Of a DNA stretch of 64,000 bases, positions 12,195 through 22,464 are shown one piece after another. Source of the stretch: Mactromeris polynyma (taxonomy: Eukaryota; Mollusca; Bivalvia; Venerida; Mactridae); assembly GCA_032209605.1 (NCBI GenBank), contig JASFXZ010000008.1:6076001-6140000 (forward strand). The letters run 5' to 3'. Numbering within the stretch: position 1 is the stretch's first letter; every line of letters begins with the position of its first letter. A program made the translations under genes and the position numbers. A model generated the notes under the pieces. It was given only the letters and a program-made list of their open reading frames with translations, searched no databases and was not told the origin of the DNA.

Positions 12195-13506
12195 TTTCTA
12201 AGAAACGGGGATGGGAATATTTGATTATTTTGCTATCGGGTTAATCTTTCATATGGTCAGCTGGATAAACAAACAAAAATTCAAACATTTATGGTCAAGT
12301 GAAACCCAGCTGATACATATGTTGGCATTTGCTCTTTACACAAATATATCAGCTGTTACAAACACTTGATCAGGTATCCATTCTAAATGAGTTATTTATG
12401 TAAATGTGTTTTGAAATCAGTAGCTATCATGATACCTGACAGAAATATATTCTTAATGAGTTTTCCCGTATTGATATGGTCGAAATTAGTATGCAGCAGA
12501 AGACCACTAGTTAGTAAGCATTCATGGGCTTAATTGTATCGTATACAGCGTATTGTTGAACAAGCTTGAACGTGTCATAACGAGGTCAGAAATTCCAAGT
12601 ATTTGAACACCTTATTGGTGTTGTATTTTACACCTTTACGAGATTGCAAGTGTGACCATGTTTTGTCACGAAAACATTTTGCGGGAAATAATTTGACAGC
12701 TGTTTGAGCAATGAATTGGTTAACCACTGACATCCCTACTTAAGGCTGCTCGATACATCCGTTGACTTTGATTGCAGTAAACTGTAGTATATAAAAATGT
12801 AAAGCTGTGGTTATTGTGTTCATCATTACAGATCTCATTTGTATAATGTAGTGAAGATTCTCAAACTACAAAATAGTGGGTTACCTTGTTTAAGCCATTA
12901 TAACATGGTGTTGTCAAAAATTATAAAACTTCATTCCTTAATGGTTTGTCGGTTGTTTATTTTTCATATTTTCGGTGCACTTTATAGAATATAAGAAGCG
13001 ATGATATGTGTGGAAATATTTAATTTGTATGCAGTATCCTCTGAATGTTTCTCCAGTACCACTCTCTTTCCATGTTGGAAACTGTGTGCAATGAAAATAT
13101 ATGTGCGTCTTGAAGATTGGAACTTCACAGAAATTTATATGCATTGAATGTGACTGAAGGAGATTTATTTATAGTTGCCTGCAGCATATAGTTACCTCAT
13201 TTGTTATGTGCCCATGTTTGTAGACCTTACGGGATCACCCATGGTGTGTGGGGCTGGCATCGTCCCTAGCAGTAGGATCTTCACCCAATGTTTTTACTAA
13301 GTAAGTACTGTCCGTCCTCTATCTGTAAAACCCTTCATCCAAACTTGGTCAGAATGTTTATGAGCATAATAAATTAATTACCAATAACTTGATTAACATA
13401 GAAATTTACCACAAAAATTTATTTTCATATTTTGTGAATTTGACATTTTTGTTTATCATGATACTTTTATATGCTGTGCATCATATTGTTTTTGTCACTA
13501 TCTAGG
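12195..13506. other. Non-coding, nothing firmly recognised
   Basis: No credible exon. Around 13200-13360 there is a patch with TCACCCATGGTGTGTGGGGC and AACTTGGTCAGAATGTTT that looks like a decayed dispersed repeat. Confidence 0.3.
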
Positions 13507-13662
13507 ATTGTCATAGTAACTTGGTGCCCTGGGTTGCCATGGTAACTTAGTTTGCAGGGTTGCCATGGTAACTCAGTGTGCAAGGTCAGCATGTTAACTT
13601 AGTGTGATAGGTCACAATGGAAAGATAGTTGGCAGGGTTGTCATGGTAACTCAGTTTGTTTG
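13507..13662 (+). repeat. 26-bp tandem repeat built on GTTGCCATGGTAAC
   Basis: Six units start near 13507, 13532, 13558, 13584, 13610 and 13636. Two units carry an exact GTTGCCATGGTAAC; the others have one to several changes (for example GTTGTCATGGTAAC). The word is a near-palindrome that matches the X-box bound by RFX transcription factors. Whether the array is regulatory or just a minisatellite cannot be told from sequence alone. Confidence 0.75.
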
Positions 13663-14424
13663 CACTTTTGTAGAAGTAGCTTTTTATCATGCTTCCGCCA
13701 TTCACTGAGTATCATTACGTGTTGATCATGATCGTACAGAATCATTTTTTGTGTGAATACAAACATTTCGGGAACATTCCAATTACATTTGTTTCACAGC
13801 AGCTCTATTATATCACATATTTAGGCATAGTATACAACTTAGTACAATGCAACAATGTATTACAGGTACAAAGCTACCTACGCACTGTACCACATGTGTG
13901 TTGAAGTGTTGGCATGTCTCATTTCGGTGTATCTAATTCATTGGTCTATTGGGCACATTCTTACAGCTTAAATGCTTTTCATTGTTATAGATATAGATTT
14001 CATGCACTTATTTCGACAGACTGACTAGAACTGGTATTGGATTTCAGTTTTTTCCAAGCTTATTCTGTCAGTTTTACATTCGGTGTAACTGCATTGAAAA
14101 TATAATGAAGTGTGTAGAATGTATCATGATAGCTATCATTTGCACAGCATATTTACATGTATGAATTGATGAAGTTTTCATTATACATGTATTTGAAATG
14201 TTTAAATTGTTGCGCCCGTTAAAAAATCTCAGTCTGTTCTGTTCAAAGGAGAAAATCTTCCTGTTTTCATGTGAATTCCTTATGTCTGAGTTTAAGGTTA
14301 CCAATCTGAGTTTGAAGATCAGTCTCTTCAAGCCTCAGATTGGTAGCTTTTGAGCAAGGTCTTAAAAGTGACCAATTGTAAGGCTGCATTGAACTTGTTT
14401 CTTAAAACTCGGTGTTATAATTTT
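13663..14424. other. Non-coding, nothing recognised
   Basis: Short open frames on both strands show no protein-like composition. CCAATCTGAGTTTGAAG and CCTCAGATTGG near 14300-14343 form a short inverted pair. Confidence 0.3.
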
Positions 14425-14690
14425 ATGCTCCCCCAGGGAGGAGCATATATATAGCTGCCACTTCGTCTGTCTGGCCATGCATCCATCCTGCATTCATGTC
14501 CACGCTTTTCCTCAGCTGCTACCGACTGTAATTCAATGAATCTTAATGGGAAGCTTCACTACTTATTGTCGGCATGTTTCAGTTTGATGACTTTTCACAA
14601 ACTATTTTTGCCTGTGCCACAGATTTGAGGAATAAAATGTGTCCAGTATGATTATGTGTAAAATTGGTATTCTTGTATGAAGATGGTAAT
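14425..14690 (+). repeat. Dispersed repeat opening ATGCTCCCCC
   Basis: Begins with a hairpin TGCTCC-CCCAGG-GAGGAGCA, then TATATATAGCTGCCACTTCGTC and further decayed sequence. A short inverted fragment with GGGGAGCATAAAA lies near 23590. This opening is familiar from bivalve repeats. There is no coding capacity. Confidence 0.5.
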
Positions 14691-14782
14691 CTCCTGTTGT
14701 TGCCGTAGATTGTATCAAGTCTGTGAGGACAGAAATAATTTAAGTATATTACACCAACCTGTGTGCCATACGATATAAACAG

Positions 14783-14942
14783 CCCTGCGTTCAGTTACGA
14801 CTCACAGTTTTGAGCGTTACAAAATTGTTTTGTTTGTATCCCTGACTCACCATATCGCAGTCACTGCACACGGAGAACCAAATTGCAAATGTTACGAAAC
14901 ATTAGCCGCAAACATCTTTACTGAACGCAGGGAAGGTTTTCT
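14783..14942. mobile_element. MITE with CCCTGCGTTCAGT terminal inverted repeats
   Basis: Left end CCCTGCGTTCAGTTACG, right end ACTGAACGCAGGG. The interior includes GAGCGTTAC, GTATCCCTGACTCACC and GTTACGAAAC. A second copy lies at 25265-25405 with the same order of internal words, so the ends and interior are confirmed by two independent insertions. Confidence 0.8.
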
Positions 14943-16550
14943 TTGAATTCAGTATTTTGATTGATAACCTGGTCTGATGTATAATGCATATTAATATCAG
15001 TGTATTTGTACGAATTTAAAATATCATTGACGCAGTTTATCTTATATTTGAGTATTGGCTTTTATGGCATATTTGTGCAAAAAAGGCTATCTTGCAGTTT
15101 GCTTCTATTAATGTGAATTTCAAAAATGACGACTATTGTCTATGTAATGTGAGTTTTAGTGCTTATTGCTATGGTCAACATGTTGGAGTGCCGCTAGTTG
15201 AGAGTAACTCTGGATCTACCAGAAGATCGGACAGTTTGATTGACTGCTTCATTCTATCACAATATATACTGGCTATGTACCGGTACTTGCATTGGTTAAA
15301 CATATGATCACAAAGTACAGTTATTGTTCATTTCACCTGTTTAGTTGGTTTGCAGTGTTATAATTAGATAGAATATATACAAACCATAGCTTATCACCAT
15401 GCATTTTTTAAATACGTTTACTTACACAATAGCATTGATACTCTGCTGTACACAAACTTATCATACTTTTTTATACATTCTTTACATAGCTGACCAATTG
15501 TTTATATAGTTGACCTGGTCCCGGAAAATCTACTGGGCCTTACTCACAAACATATTTAGACTGAAGCTCCGACTTGCGACCCTTAATTTGCAACATTGTA
15601 TTTACCAGCCATCTGTTTTCATTAAATCGAAACAATACAAAAAATTTTCAGAATAATTGTTGTTGCCCATTCTGAATTTTGCATGTTTTTAAAAAAATCT
15701 GAGTTGTAATAAACAGCATAGGAGCAAAAATAATATTTAACTTTTTAAAGTCTGAGTTTCCATCTTAAAATGTTTCTGAATAAGAATCCTGGTATGTTAA
15801 CTATACATGTATTAAGATGTAAAATCTTCTGTGGTTAAACTGTAAAATCTTCAGTTCACAATAAATATACTGTTTGAATAGTGGGCGTGAAACTAGTGAC
15901 TGTAACACTCGCGTTGTTGTGTCAGAAGTACATATAATAGTTAAACTGGTTTTTTTCTGTTGGAGAAATTACTTACTGATAATGAAGAATGCCGTATGAC
16001 TAGAATATCTGAGTTCAGGACAGATATTCTGACTTCTGGTCAGGCTGTTAATTTGAAAGTTTTTGTTTTACTTTTTCTAGAAAAGTTTCTTTTTATCATC
16101 TTTTACCAATAAAAAACCCTTCTTCACCTCAAGTAAGGTTTTTTACATGTTGTATTTTAATATGAACCATTATGTGCTTGTTTCCTCAACAAATTATGTG
16201 TATGTATTATATGTAAGTGATTTAAATGATGTTGATTACTTGGATAAACATGTCCAGTACATGTTAGATGTTATTTGTAAGATATGTTGTTTTTTGAGAG
16301 GAGAAATTGTGGGGGAGAGGATTGAGTTCTATTCATGTTTTAGTTCAAATAGAGGTATTTGTGTTGAATCAGCTTCTTGTTGTTGTTAATTGTTTATGCC
16401 CCTGCAATTCAAAGATTGGCAGAGAGGCATGAAGTGTTACCCTCGTCTGTCTGTGTGTCTGTCTGAGCTAGAAATTGGTTATTGATCAATAAGGATGGAT
16501 AGATTAAATTTATATTGGGCACTGCCATAAGCAAAGGATAACAAATTACA
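14943..16550. other. Non-coding, nothing recognised
   Basis: AT-rich. Open frames at 15092-15307 and 16147-16389 have low-complexity, Cys/Tyr/Val-rich translations and no splice context, so I do not call them genes. Confidence 0.35.
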
Positions 16551-17150
16551 GGATCGATGAATGTCCGTCATGCGTCGTTGTGCGTCAACATTTTCTTTAA
16601 ACAACACCTCCTATACCACTGAAGGGATTTTGTTCAAATTTCACAGGAATGATCCTTGGGTGGGCCTTTTTCAAAGTTGCATAAATCGTTCCGGTCCGCT
16701 GCATAATTAGGTCACAGGAGCTAAAAATAGATTTTAAAAGTGTAAACTTTGAAAATCTTCTTGTCCCAAACCATAAGGTCTAGAGCTTTGATATTTGGTG
16801 TGTAGCATTGTCTAGTGATCCTCTTACAAGATTGCATAAATTATTAAGTTCTGTCAAAAAATATGGCCACCAGGGGGCGGGGCTTGTTTCCTATATGTAT
16901 TTAGTGCAAACTATAAATGACATTTCCTCCTAAACCACTTGATAAATTTTGATCAAATTTTCAGAAAGGATCCTTGGGTGGTCCTCTTTCGATGGTTCGA
17001 ATTATTTTTTGTAAATATGAATTATTTCGTAAAAACAAATTATTAATTCGTAAAAACAACTTTTTTTTGGTAAATATGAATTATTATTTCATAAATAAGA
17101 ATGGCAGTGTACTCGGGTGAGCGATATAGGGCCATCAAGGCCCTCTTGTT
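16551..17150 (-). repeat. Inverted copy of the GGGCCATGATGGCCC repeat family
   Basis: Read on the minus strand it opens with AGAGGGCC then TATATCGCTCACCCGAGTACACTGCC, carries a stretch rich in TTTACGAAATAAT words, then GGGGGCGGGG-type and TCCTTGGGTGG words, and stops at TTCATCGATCC. It is about 600 bases long and agrees in order with the copy at 35392-36095, including the AT-rich insert, but lacks the terminal GAGCAC/GTGCTC hairpin. Confidence 0.75.
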
Positions 17151-17299
17151 TAGGAGTTGTGGCCCTTTTTTTACTTAAAAGCCCACAGCATCGATTTATC
17201 TACAATGTAGTTTAATAATATATACATGGATGTCAATGGTTTGCTACTAAACTATGGTAACTAAGTTTGGTGTTAACGGAGTAGATACGGCAGTTATGT

Positions 17300-17475
17300 G
17301 TGAAACATCTCTTGATTGATGTGGTGTAGTTCTCATTTTCTTGTGGAGGAACAGGTTAGTACTGGTTGGAAACGAGGAACAGGTTAGTACTGGTTGGAAA
17401 CGAGGAACAGGTTAGTACTGGTTGGAAACGAGGAACAGGTTAGTACTGGTTGGAAACGAGGAACACTGCCGCAGT
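17300..17475 (+). mobile_element. SINE tail with expanded 28-bp repeat
   Basis: TTGTGGAGGAACAGGTTAGTACTGGTT matches the body and tail of the SINE at 2899-3175. Within it, four 28-bp units beginning GGAACAGGTTAG start at 17348, 17376, 17404 and 17432. No clear tRNA head remains. Confidence 0.6.
17348..17459 (+). repeat. 28-bp minisatellite inside a SINE tail (4 units)
   Basis: Four essentially identical units of GGAACAGGTTAGTACTGGTT plus GGAAACGA. The near-identity says the expansion is recent compared with the age of the SINE around it. Confidence 0.85.
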
Positions 17476-17996
17476 ACAGAAGAAGCCTAGGGCCATCATG
17501 TGCCTCACACATTTGGCTAACACAAGACAAGGTGAGCATTTACATATTTATTCAATCAAGATATTACAATAGTTAGAGCATGGTAGATTATTCTAGATGA
17601 CATTTAACCACAGAAACAAGTACACACCAAACAAAACGCACTCAAAATAAATATTGTATAAATGCAAAGACTTAGCATAGTTTTGAAAGCAACAGGCCTA
17701 TTGCAGCTTGAAAATAATGACCTAGCCCAACGATATTGAGAGTAATCCTACATCAGCAATATCTCTACAGACTGGAAATAATATAACGACAAGTAATGCC
17801 ATTGATTACATACACACAAGCGAGTAGTTCACCAAGTATTCTTGGGCTGGGAGTAGATTATGAATCAATATTAATAAGAAAAACTTTTCCAAATTTCCCT
17901 GTCCTATTGTCTTCTTCAATTATAAAGCAACAATTACATTTAAATCCTGAACTCGCACCCATTTTTGATAATGTCTAAAACACATCAAGAACAAGA
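17476..17996. other. Non-coding, nothing recognised
   Basis: No exon or repeat that I can support. Confidence 0.3.
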
Positions 17997-18634
17997 GATG
18001 TTTGTAAAACATTATGCCCCCTGATGGTTTTTTGTCAGAGTTATATTTTGTACAATTGCATAAGCAAGTATGATGCACAAATATACATGCTGGAAATGTG
18101 TTATGGTAAAAAAAGGGTTTTGTGGATGCATAGTTTGACGAGTGCCATATTGGAAACAGTGACAATAACAACATGTGTGGACTATGTTTGAGGAAGATAA
18201 GGGGCTCTCGATCGGAAACAGTTAATGTACCCCTGTGACCTTGACCTTTGATCCCTTTACCCCAAAATCATAAGGGATCCTCTGCTACCATTGATGAATT
18301 TGTGGACCAAGTTTGAGGATGAAAGGTCAAGGTGTTCTCGGGTTACTGATCAGAAACAGTTTATGACATTGACCCCTTGACCTTTGAGACTGTGACCCCA
18401 AAATCAATCTTGTTTCTCTGCTACACAGGATTAATGTACTGACCAAATTTTAGGATGATGAAAGGTCAAGGGGTTCTTGAGTTATTGATCGGAAACGGTT
18501 TGAGAACAATTGACCCCTGGGACCTTTGAGTCTGTGACCATGGTTCTTGAGTTATTGATCGGAAACCAAAAGGTTACTGACCGACCGCCATGTGCAAACC
18601 AATATGCCCTCTCTTCTTTGAAGGGGGGCTAAAA
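17997..18634 (+). repeat. Dispersed repeat: AACATTATGCCCCC to TCTTCTTTGAAGGGGGG
   Basis: Contains repeated blocks of GACCTTTGA, TGTGACCCCAAAATCA, CTCTGCTAC, GGATGAAAGGTCAAGG and GAGTTATTGATCGGAAAC, and ends ATGCCCTCTCTTCTTTGAAGG. A shorter copy of the same family lies at 28677-28887 and a fragment at 51362-51458. The present copy contains about three internal repeats of the GACC...TTGATCGGAAAC block, so internal duplication has lengthened it. Confidence 0.75.
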
Positions 18635-18807
18635 ATGCATTCATCATTATCATTATCAAGATGGATTTGAAAGTTGTCAGTTATAGTCACATTGTGTTAC
18701 ACACAGAGAACTTGGAACTTTTCATGAAATCATAATCAGGTATTGAATTGCATACTCACTTTTCTAGTTTTGCTAACTAGACAGGTCTGCAATACTCAAG
18801 TGATAAA

Positions 18808-19075
18808 CATCCTGGGTACCCACGCTATTCATAACATATATGATACCCTGGGCAAACTGACTGTAAAAATCTCGTAATCATGAATAATTAATGAGGTGAA
18901 TCCAGCTGCTCGATTGGAAATTGCCTAGGAGTTACGGATGAGATCGCGGTTCTGAGCGTTATGTTATCATCCCATTTCATTGGTCAAGAAATGCTAATGA
19001 ATATTATTGGTGCGTTACAAAGTTTCGCTACACAATTTGCCCAGGGTATCATACATGTTATGGTACCGAGGATGG
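18808..19075. mobile_element. MITE with about 50-bp terminal inverted repeats
   Basis: Left arm CATCCTGGGTACC...ATAACATATATGATACC then CTGGGCAAAC. Right arm TTTGCCCAGGGTATCATACATGTTAT then GGTACCGAGGATG. The arms match in inverse order over about 50 bases. The interior has no coding capacity. The outer words (CATCCTCGGTACC) recur in the hairpin at 57946-58052. Confidence 0.8.
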
Positions 19076-19611
19076 TGATAAATTGATATCATCAAGTGTA
19101 TATATTAAATATATTTAAGTGTTACATTCCATTTATGATATGGGTGCAGTATATACAAAACACAAAAACAATTCAACAACTGTGTAAATAAAAACTATGG
19201 TTTATCACTCAACCACCAAAATATATCTCTGACATTCAAAGGTTAACTCCATGTAAATAGTAAAGAAAATCGTACACATTTCCAAAAACAATCGAAGCCA
19301 ATAACAAACCATGAACATAAATCAACATATATTATGAAAATTATGAAATATTTGCAGAAATTGATCAGTCAAACACTTGTGTTCAATGAGCATAATCTAC
19401 ACTAGAGATGGTTTACAATGCACGACAGAATGAGTATTATTACAATATTATGAATTTTAAAGCTATTCATATAAATGACATTCAGAATGAACATCCTGAT
19501 ATTAATGCTTGTTATTCGTCAATTAACAATTTAAAGATCATAATAAGATTCAATATTTACGACCGAGTACTGTATTATAAGATTACAGTTTATATCAAGC
19601 AGTGCTTTTAC
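19076..19611. other. Non-coding, nothing recognised
   Basis: A-rich flank of the large element that follows. A 72-residue open frame at 19408-19626 is Ile/Asn/Tyr-rich and shows no family resemblance. Confidence 0.3.
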
Positions 19612-19974
19612 GTAAGGCCAGAATAAAAAGATTGTATGTTTGCCCAAACCCGACCGACCCAAAAAAAACCCGCCGACTCAAATTCTTTTTTTGCCGTTTT
19701 TTGGAAGATTTTTTTTTTTCGGATATTTTTCGTGTCCGCTCCGTCATCGTATGAAACTTAATGTTGTCGTCTTTGCGTTTGAAAGTAACTGTGAATAAGA
19801 TTAAAAGAAAGCGTGTAGGAGACGCAGTAAATCGATATTCGATGTTCTCGGTTTTTATCGGGTGGGATCGCTTTTTAAAAATTGTTCGAGTGGAACATAT
19901 GTTAACTGTAGGGGTGTGAACGAATTGGTGTGAACAATAAACAATTTAAGTTTGTCAAATAAATATAATTTGGC

Positions 19975-21350
19975 AGGGGTTCCATTTGACCCGGGACTAC
20001 GGGTTTTGACCCGGGTGTTTTCAAAAGACGCCGAAATGACCCGTAGTAATTTCAGTCTGTGCATCAGCGTGACCCGGGGCAATTTTAATATATTGACTTC
20101 CGTGCGTCATCAATTTCAATCCTATGAAGTCATAACACAGAATGGCATTTCTATCACAGCAAGACGTCGGAACAGCAGACATTCTAATTGTATAAACAGT
20201 ATATTCAGTATCGATCGATAACATAAACAACAGGCTGTCAAAATTTAAGCTCCGCCTTCCGCACCATATATGTAAAGCGACATTTGATGGTTGACCAATG
20301 AGCGCTACGCTGTGTTAAGGATATCATTTATGCGAGTATTTGTAACCATGTATGCACGCGTGTTGATGACAATACAGGTAGCGAGTAAAGTCTGTCATAA
20401 ATCGATAAACCAAAGCGACCCGTCAAAGGTGTGAACGGTAGTACAAACGTTTTGGTAGTTTTAATTGGAGACAGAAAACTGTTGTCTTTCATCGTAGACA
20501 CGAGTAGAAAATTTATTTGTTCTCAAGGGCCCTTCTTACGCATATATAAAATTAAAACTGCGAAAAATACACGGTAACATTTAATTAGTCTGTCATAGAT
20601 CGATAAAACAAAGCGATCCGTGAAATGTGTGAACGGACGTTCGAAAGTTTTGTTGTTACAACAGTTATAATTGGAGACGGTCGTCTTTCATCGTAGACAC
20701 GTGTAGAATTATTTTTGTTATCAATGGCCTTTCTCACGCATATATAAAACTGTGAAAAATACCCGGTAAGTAACATTTAATTATTACGATCTATGCCCGT
20801 ACTTCTTGAATTGAAATGCAACACTTAATGTTCGTTCTTCGGAGGATAAAGTTGAATTAACGATTGTACAATGCAAACTAGCCTGCGTAGTGGATGAACG
20901 GGAATATCCATGCTTTCGTTTTCGGGTCTAGTATACGATAAAATCCGTACCGTACGGTCTATGATGTCGCCCGCTCCGTCTTTTACGAGAAATGAATATT
21001 ATAATAGTCAATTCAGATCAGTTTTATAAATGCCGTTCGTTGTGTACCCACCGTTATTGTTTATATTGTACCTGTTCGATATTTTTATGGATATGGTTAT
21101 GCAAAAATCAATATTTTTTTAATGATGACCTCACATGTATATTTTATTAACAGACTTGACCAGTACATACATGCTGTTGGTTGCATAGCACATATAAATA
21201 GCACAGACAATCAGTATATACAAACATGTTGAACATTCGATCCATAAACATCGTAAAAATGGATGACCCCTGAAGTTTTGAAAATGACCCTCCAAATTTC
21301 AGGCCCAAGGGTCAGTGACCCTTGACTTTTGGAGACTAGTGGAACCCCTG
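19975..21350. mobile_element. Nested element with CAGGGGTTCCA ends
   Basis: The left end CAGGGGTTCCA (from 19974) and right end TGGAACCCCTG are perfect inverted 11-mers, followed inward on the left by TTTGACCCGGG repeats and on the right by AGGGTCAGTGACCC. A small relative at 52631-52823 has the same ends (GGGGTTCCACTA / ATGGAACCCCCC). The interior is richer in CpG than the surroundings and contains a tandem duplication, a CCAAT word and TATATAAAA words, but no long open frame. Confidence 0.65.
20386..20782 (+). repeat. Two tandem direct copies of about 200 bp
   Basis: Copy 1 (about 20386-20583) and copy 2 (about 20588-20782) share in order AGTCTGTCATA, ATCGATAAA, AAAGCGA, GTGTGAACGG, AATTGGAGAC, GTCTTTCATCGTAGACACG, ACGCATATATAAAA, GAAAAATAC and AACATTTAATTA. 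Each copy carries one TATATAAAA word. They differ by small indels and substitutions, so the duplication is not very recent. Confidence 0.8.
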
Positions 21351-21704
21351 TTTGGATGCTTTTTATATTGTTAATGGGATGTTATTTTAAGATTGTAACA
21401 GATGTTAATTGAAAGGCTGTGAACGATGAACAATTTTAAGTTTGCGAAATGAATATTTTTAGTTATTTTTGTGTGTGCATTGTTTTAGCAATAAAGATTT
21501 TAACTGGTTTATATTGATAAAAACTTATGCTTTAGTTTAAGTTATGCAGACTCTGTTTAGTACTTAAATTGCATCAGGGCTAGTACATCTAGTATCATAT
21601 TAGAAATCCTGATAAAAAAAAAAGAATTTGCCTACCTACCTACCCACACCCAGTCATCATGGGTCGGGTTTGGGCAAACTGAAATATTTTTAATTGTGGC
21701 CTAA

Positions 21705-22172
21705 AAGCTTATACTGACATTTAATTTTTTTAATATCTAACTAAAATTTTGAATTGTCAAGTACATTTTAGCTATGATACATGTAAGGCCTAGTACAAAT
21801 AGCATACAATCACAAAACATCTTTATGAAGTAACTATCGTAGGTAAAAATTGAAATCTAAATATGTAAAATGTTTTAATGACAAACTTTTTCTTGTTTAT
21901 AATGCTGGTAAAGTATAAAACATGAGTATGGGCAAAACACTTATGCAATGTACCAATTACTTTACTGAGCATATAAACATATAATCAGACAAGTGTCTCA
22001 TATGAAGGGATGACAAATACATCTTGCACGAAATTGGGCCACAAAACAGTTAATGATTTTAGAAAATTGCGGGTTCTCTTACCATCACATAACATAAATA
22101 AGACAATAGTACAGAATACATAGTTGCATAGAACTAGATCTACCACATGTACACAGCTCCACACTTGAACTC
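21705..22172. other. Non-coding, nothing recognised
   Basis: A-rich sequence. It may already be 3' flank or 3' UTR of the minus-strand sortilin gene, but no direct evidence was seen. Confidence 0.3.
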
Positions 22173-22290
22173 AACTACGTACATAACAGGTAGAAAACTA
22201 CAGTCACGTACATAACGTGTAGAAAACTAGTCACGTACATAACGTGTAGAAAACTACAGTCACGTACATAACGTGTAGAAAACTACAGTC
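22173..22290 (+). repeat. Tandem repeat of GTCACGTACATAACGTGTAG (about 4 units)
   Basis: About 26-29-bp units containing TACGTACATAACGTGTAGAA; the first unit reads ACAGGTAG. The array abuts the left end of the MITE at 22284, sharing ACTACAGTCA with it. Confidence 0.8.
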
Positions 22291-22464
22291 AGACCTCGTT
22301 CATTCGAGTTCATCAGTTCCGATTTAAAAAAATAAATAAGACATGGTTTCGAATAGCCCATTTCAATTGACATGCCTAAGAACATATATCGGGACCTGAT
22401 ATTTATTTCAGATGATACAGAGTATTCGGCTAGAAGGTTGTCAAATAAACGAGGTCCGACAGTA
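22284..22464. mobile_element. Pogo/Tigger-like MITE (TACAGTCAGACCTCG ends)
   Basis: Left end TACAGTCAGACCTCGTT, right end AACGAGGTCCGACAGTA, interior ATGGTTTCGAATAGCCC and GATATTTATTTCA. The element at 23249-23422 has the same order of words. Ends and TA flanks fit pogo/Tigger-like MITEs. Confidence 0.75.

Larger units (their letters stand above)
19612..21704. mobile_element. Large TTAGGCC-type inverted-repeat element, 2.1 kb, with a nested insert
   Basis: Left end TAAGGCCAGAATAAAAAG ... GTTTGCCCAAACCCGACC. Right end GGGTCGGGTTTGGGCAAAC ... TTTTTAATTGTGGCCTAA. The ends are inverted copies over about 45 bases with some differences. They belong to the same group as the 10971-11182 element. The middle is a second inverted-repeat element (19975-21350), so this looks like an element that received, or carries, another. 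No open frame resembles a transposase. Confidence 0.65.

Noticed and set aside
19952..20230. Three overlapping open frames in the nested element
   Set aside because: None resembles a transposase and they contradict each other on both strands; treated as chance frames in CpG-richer DNA.
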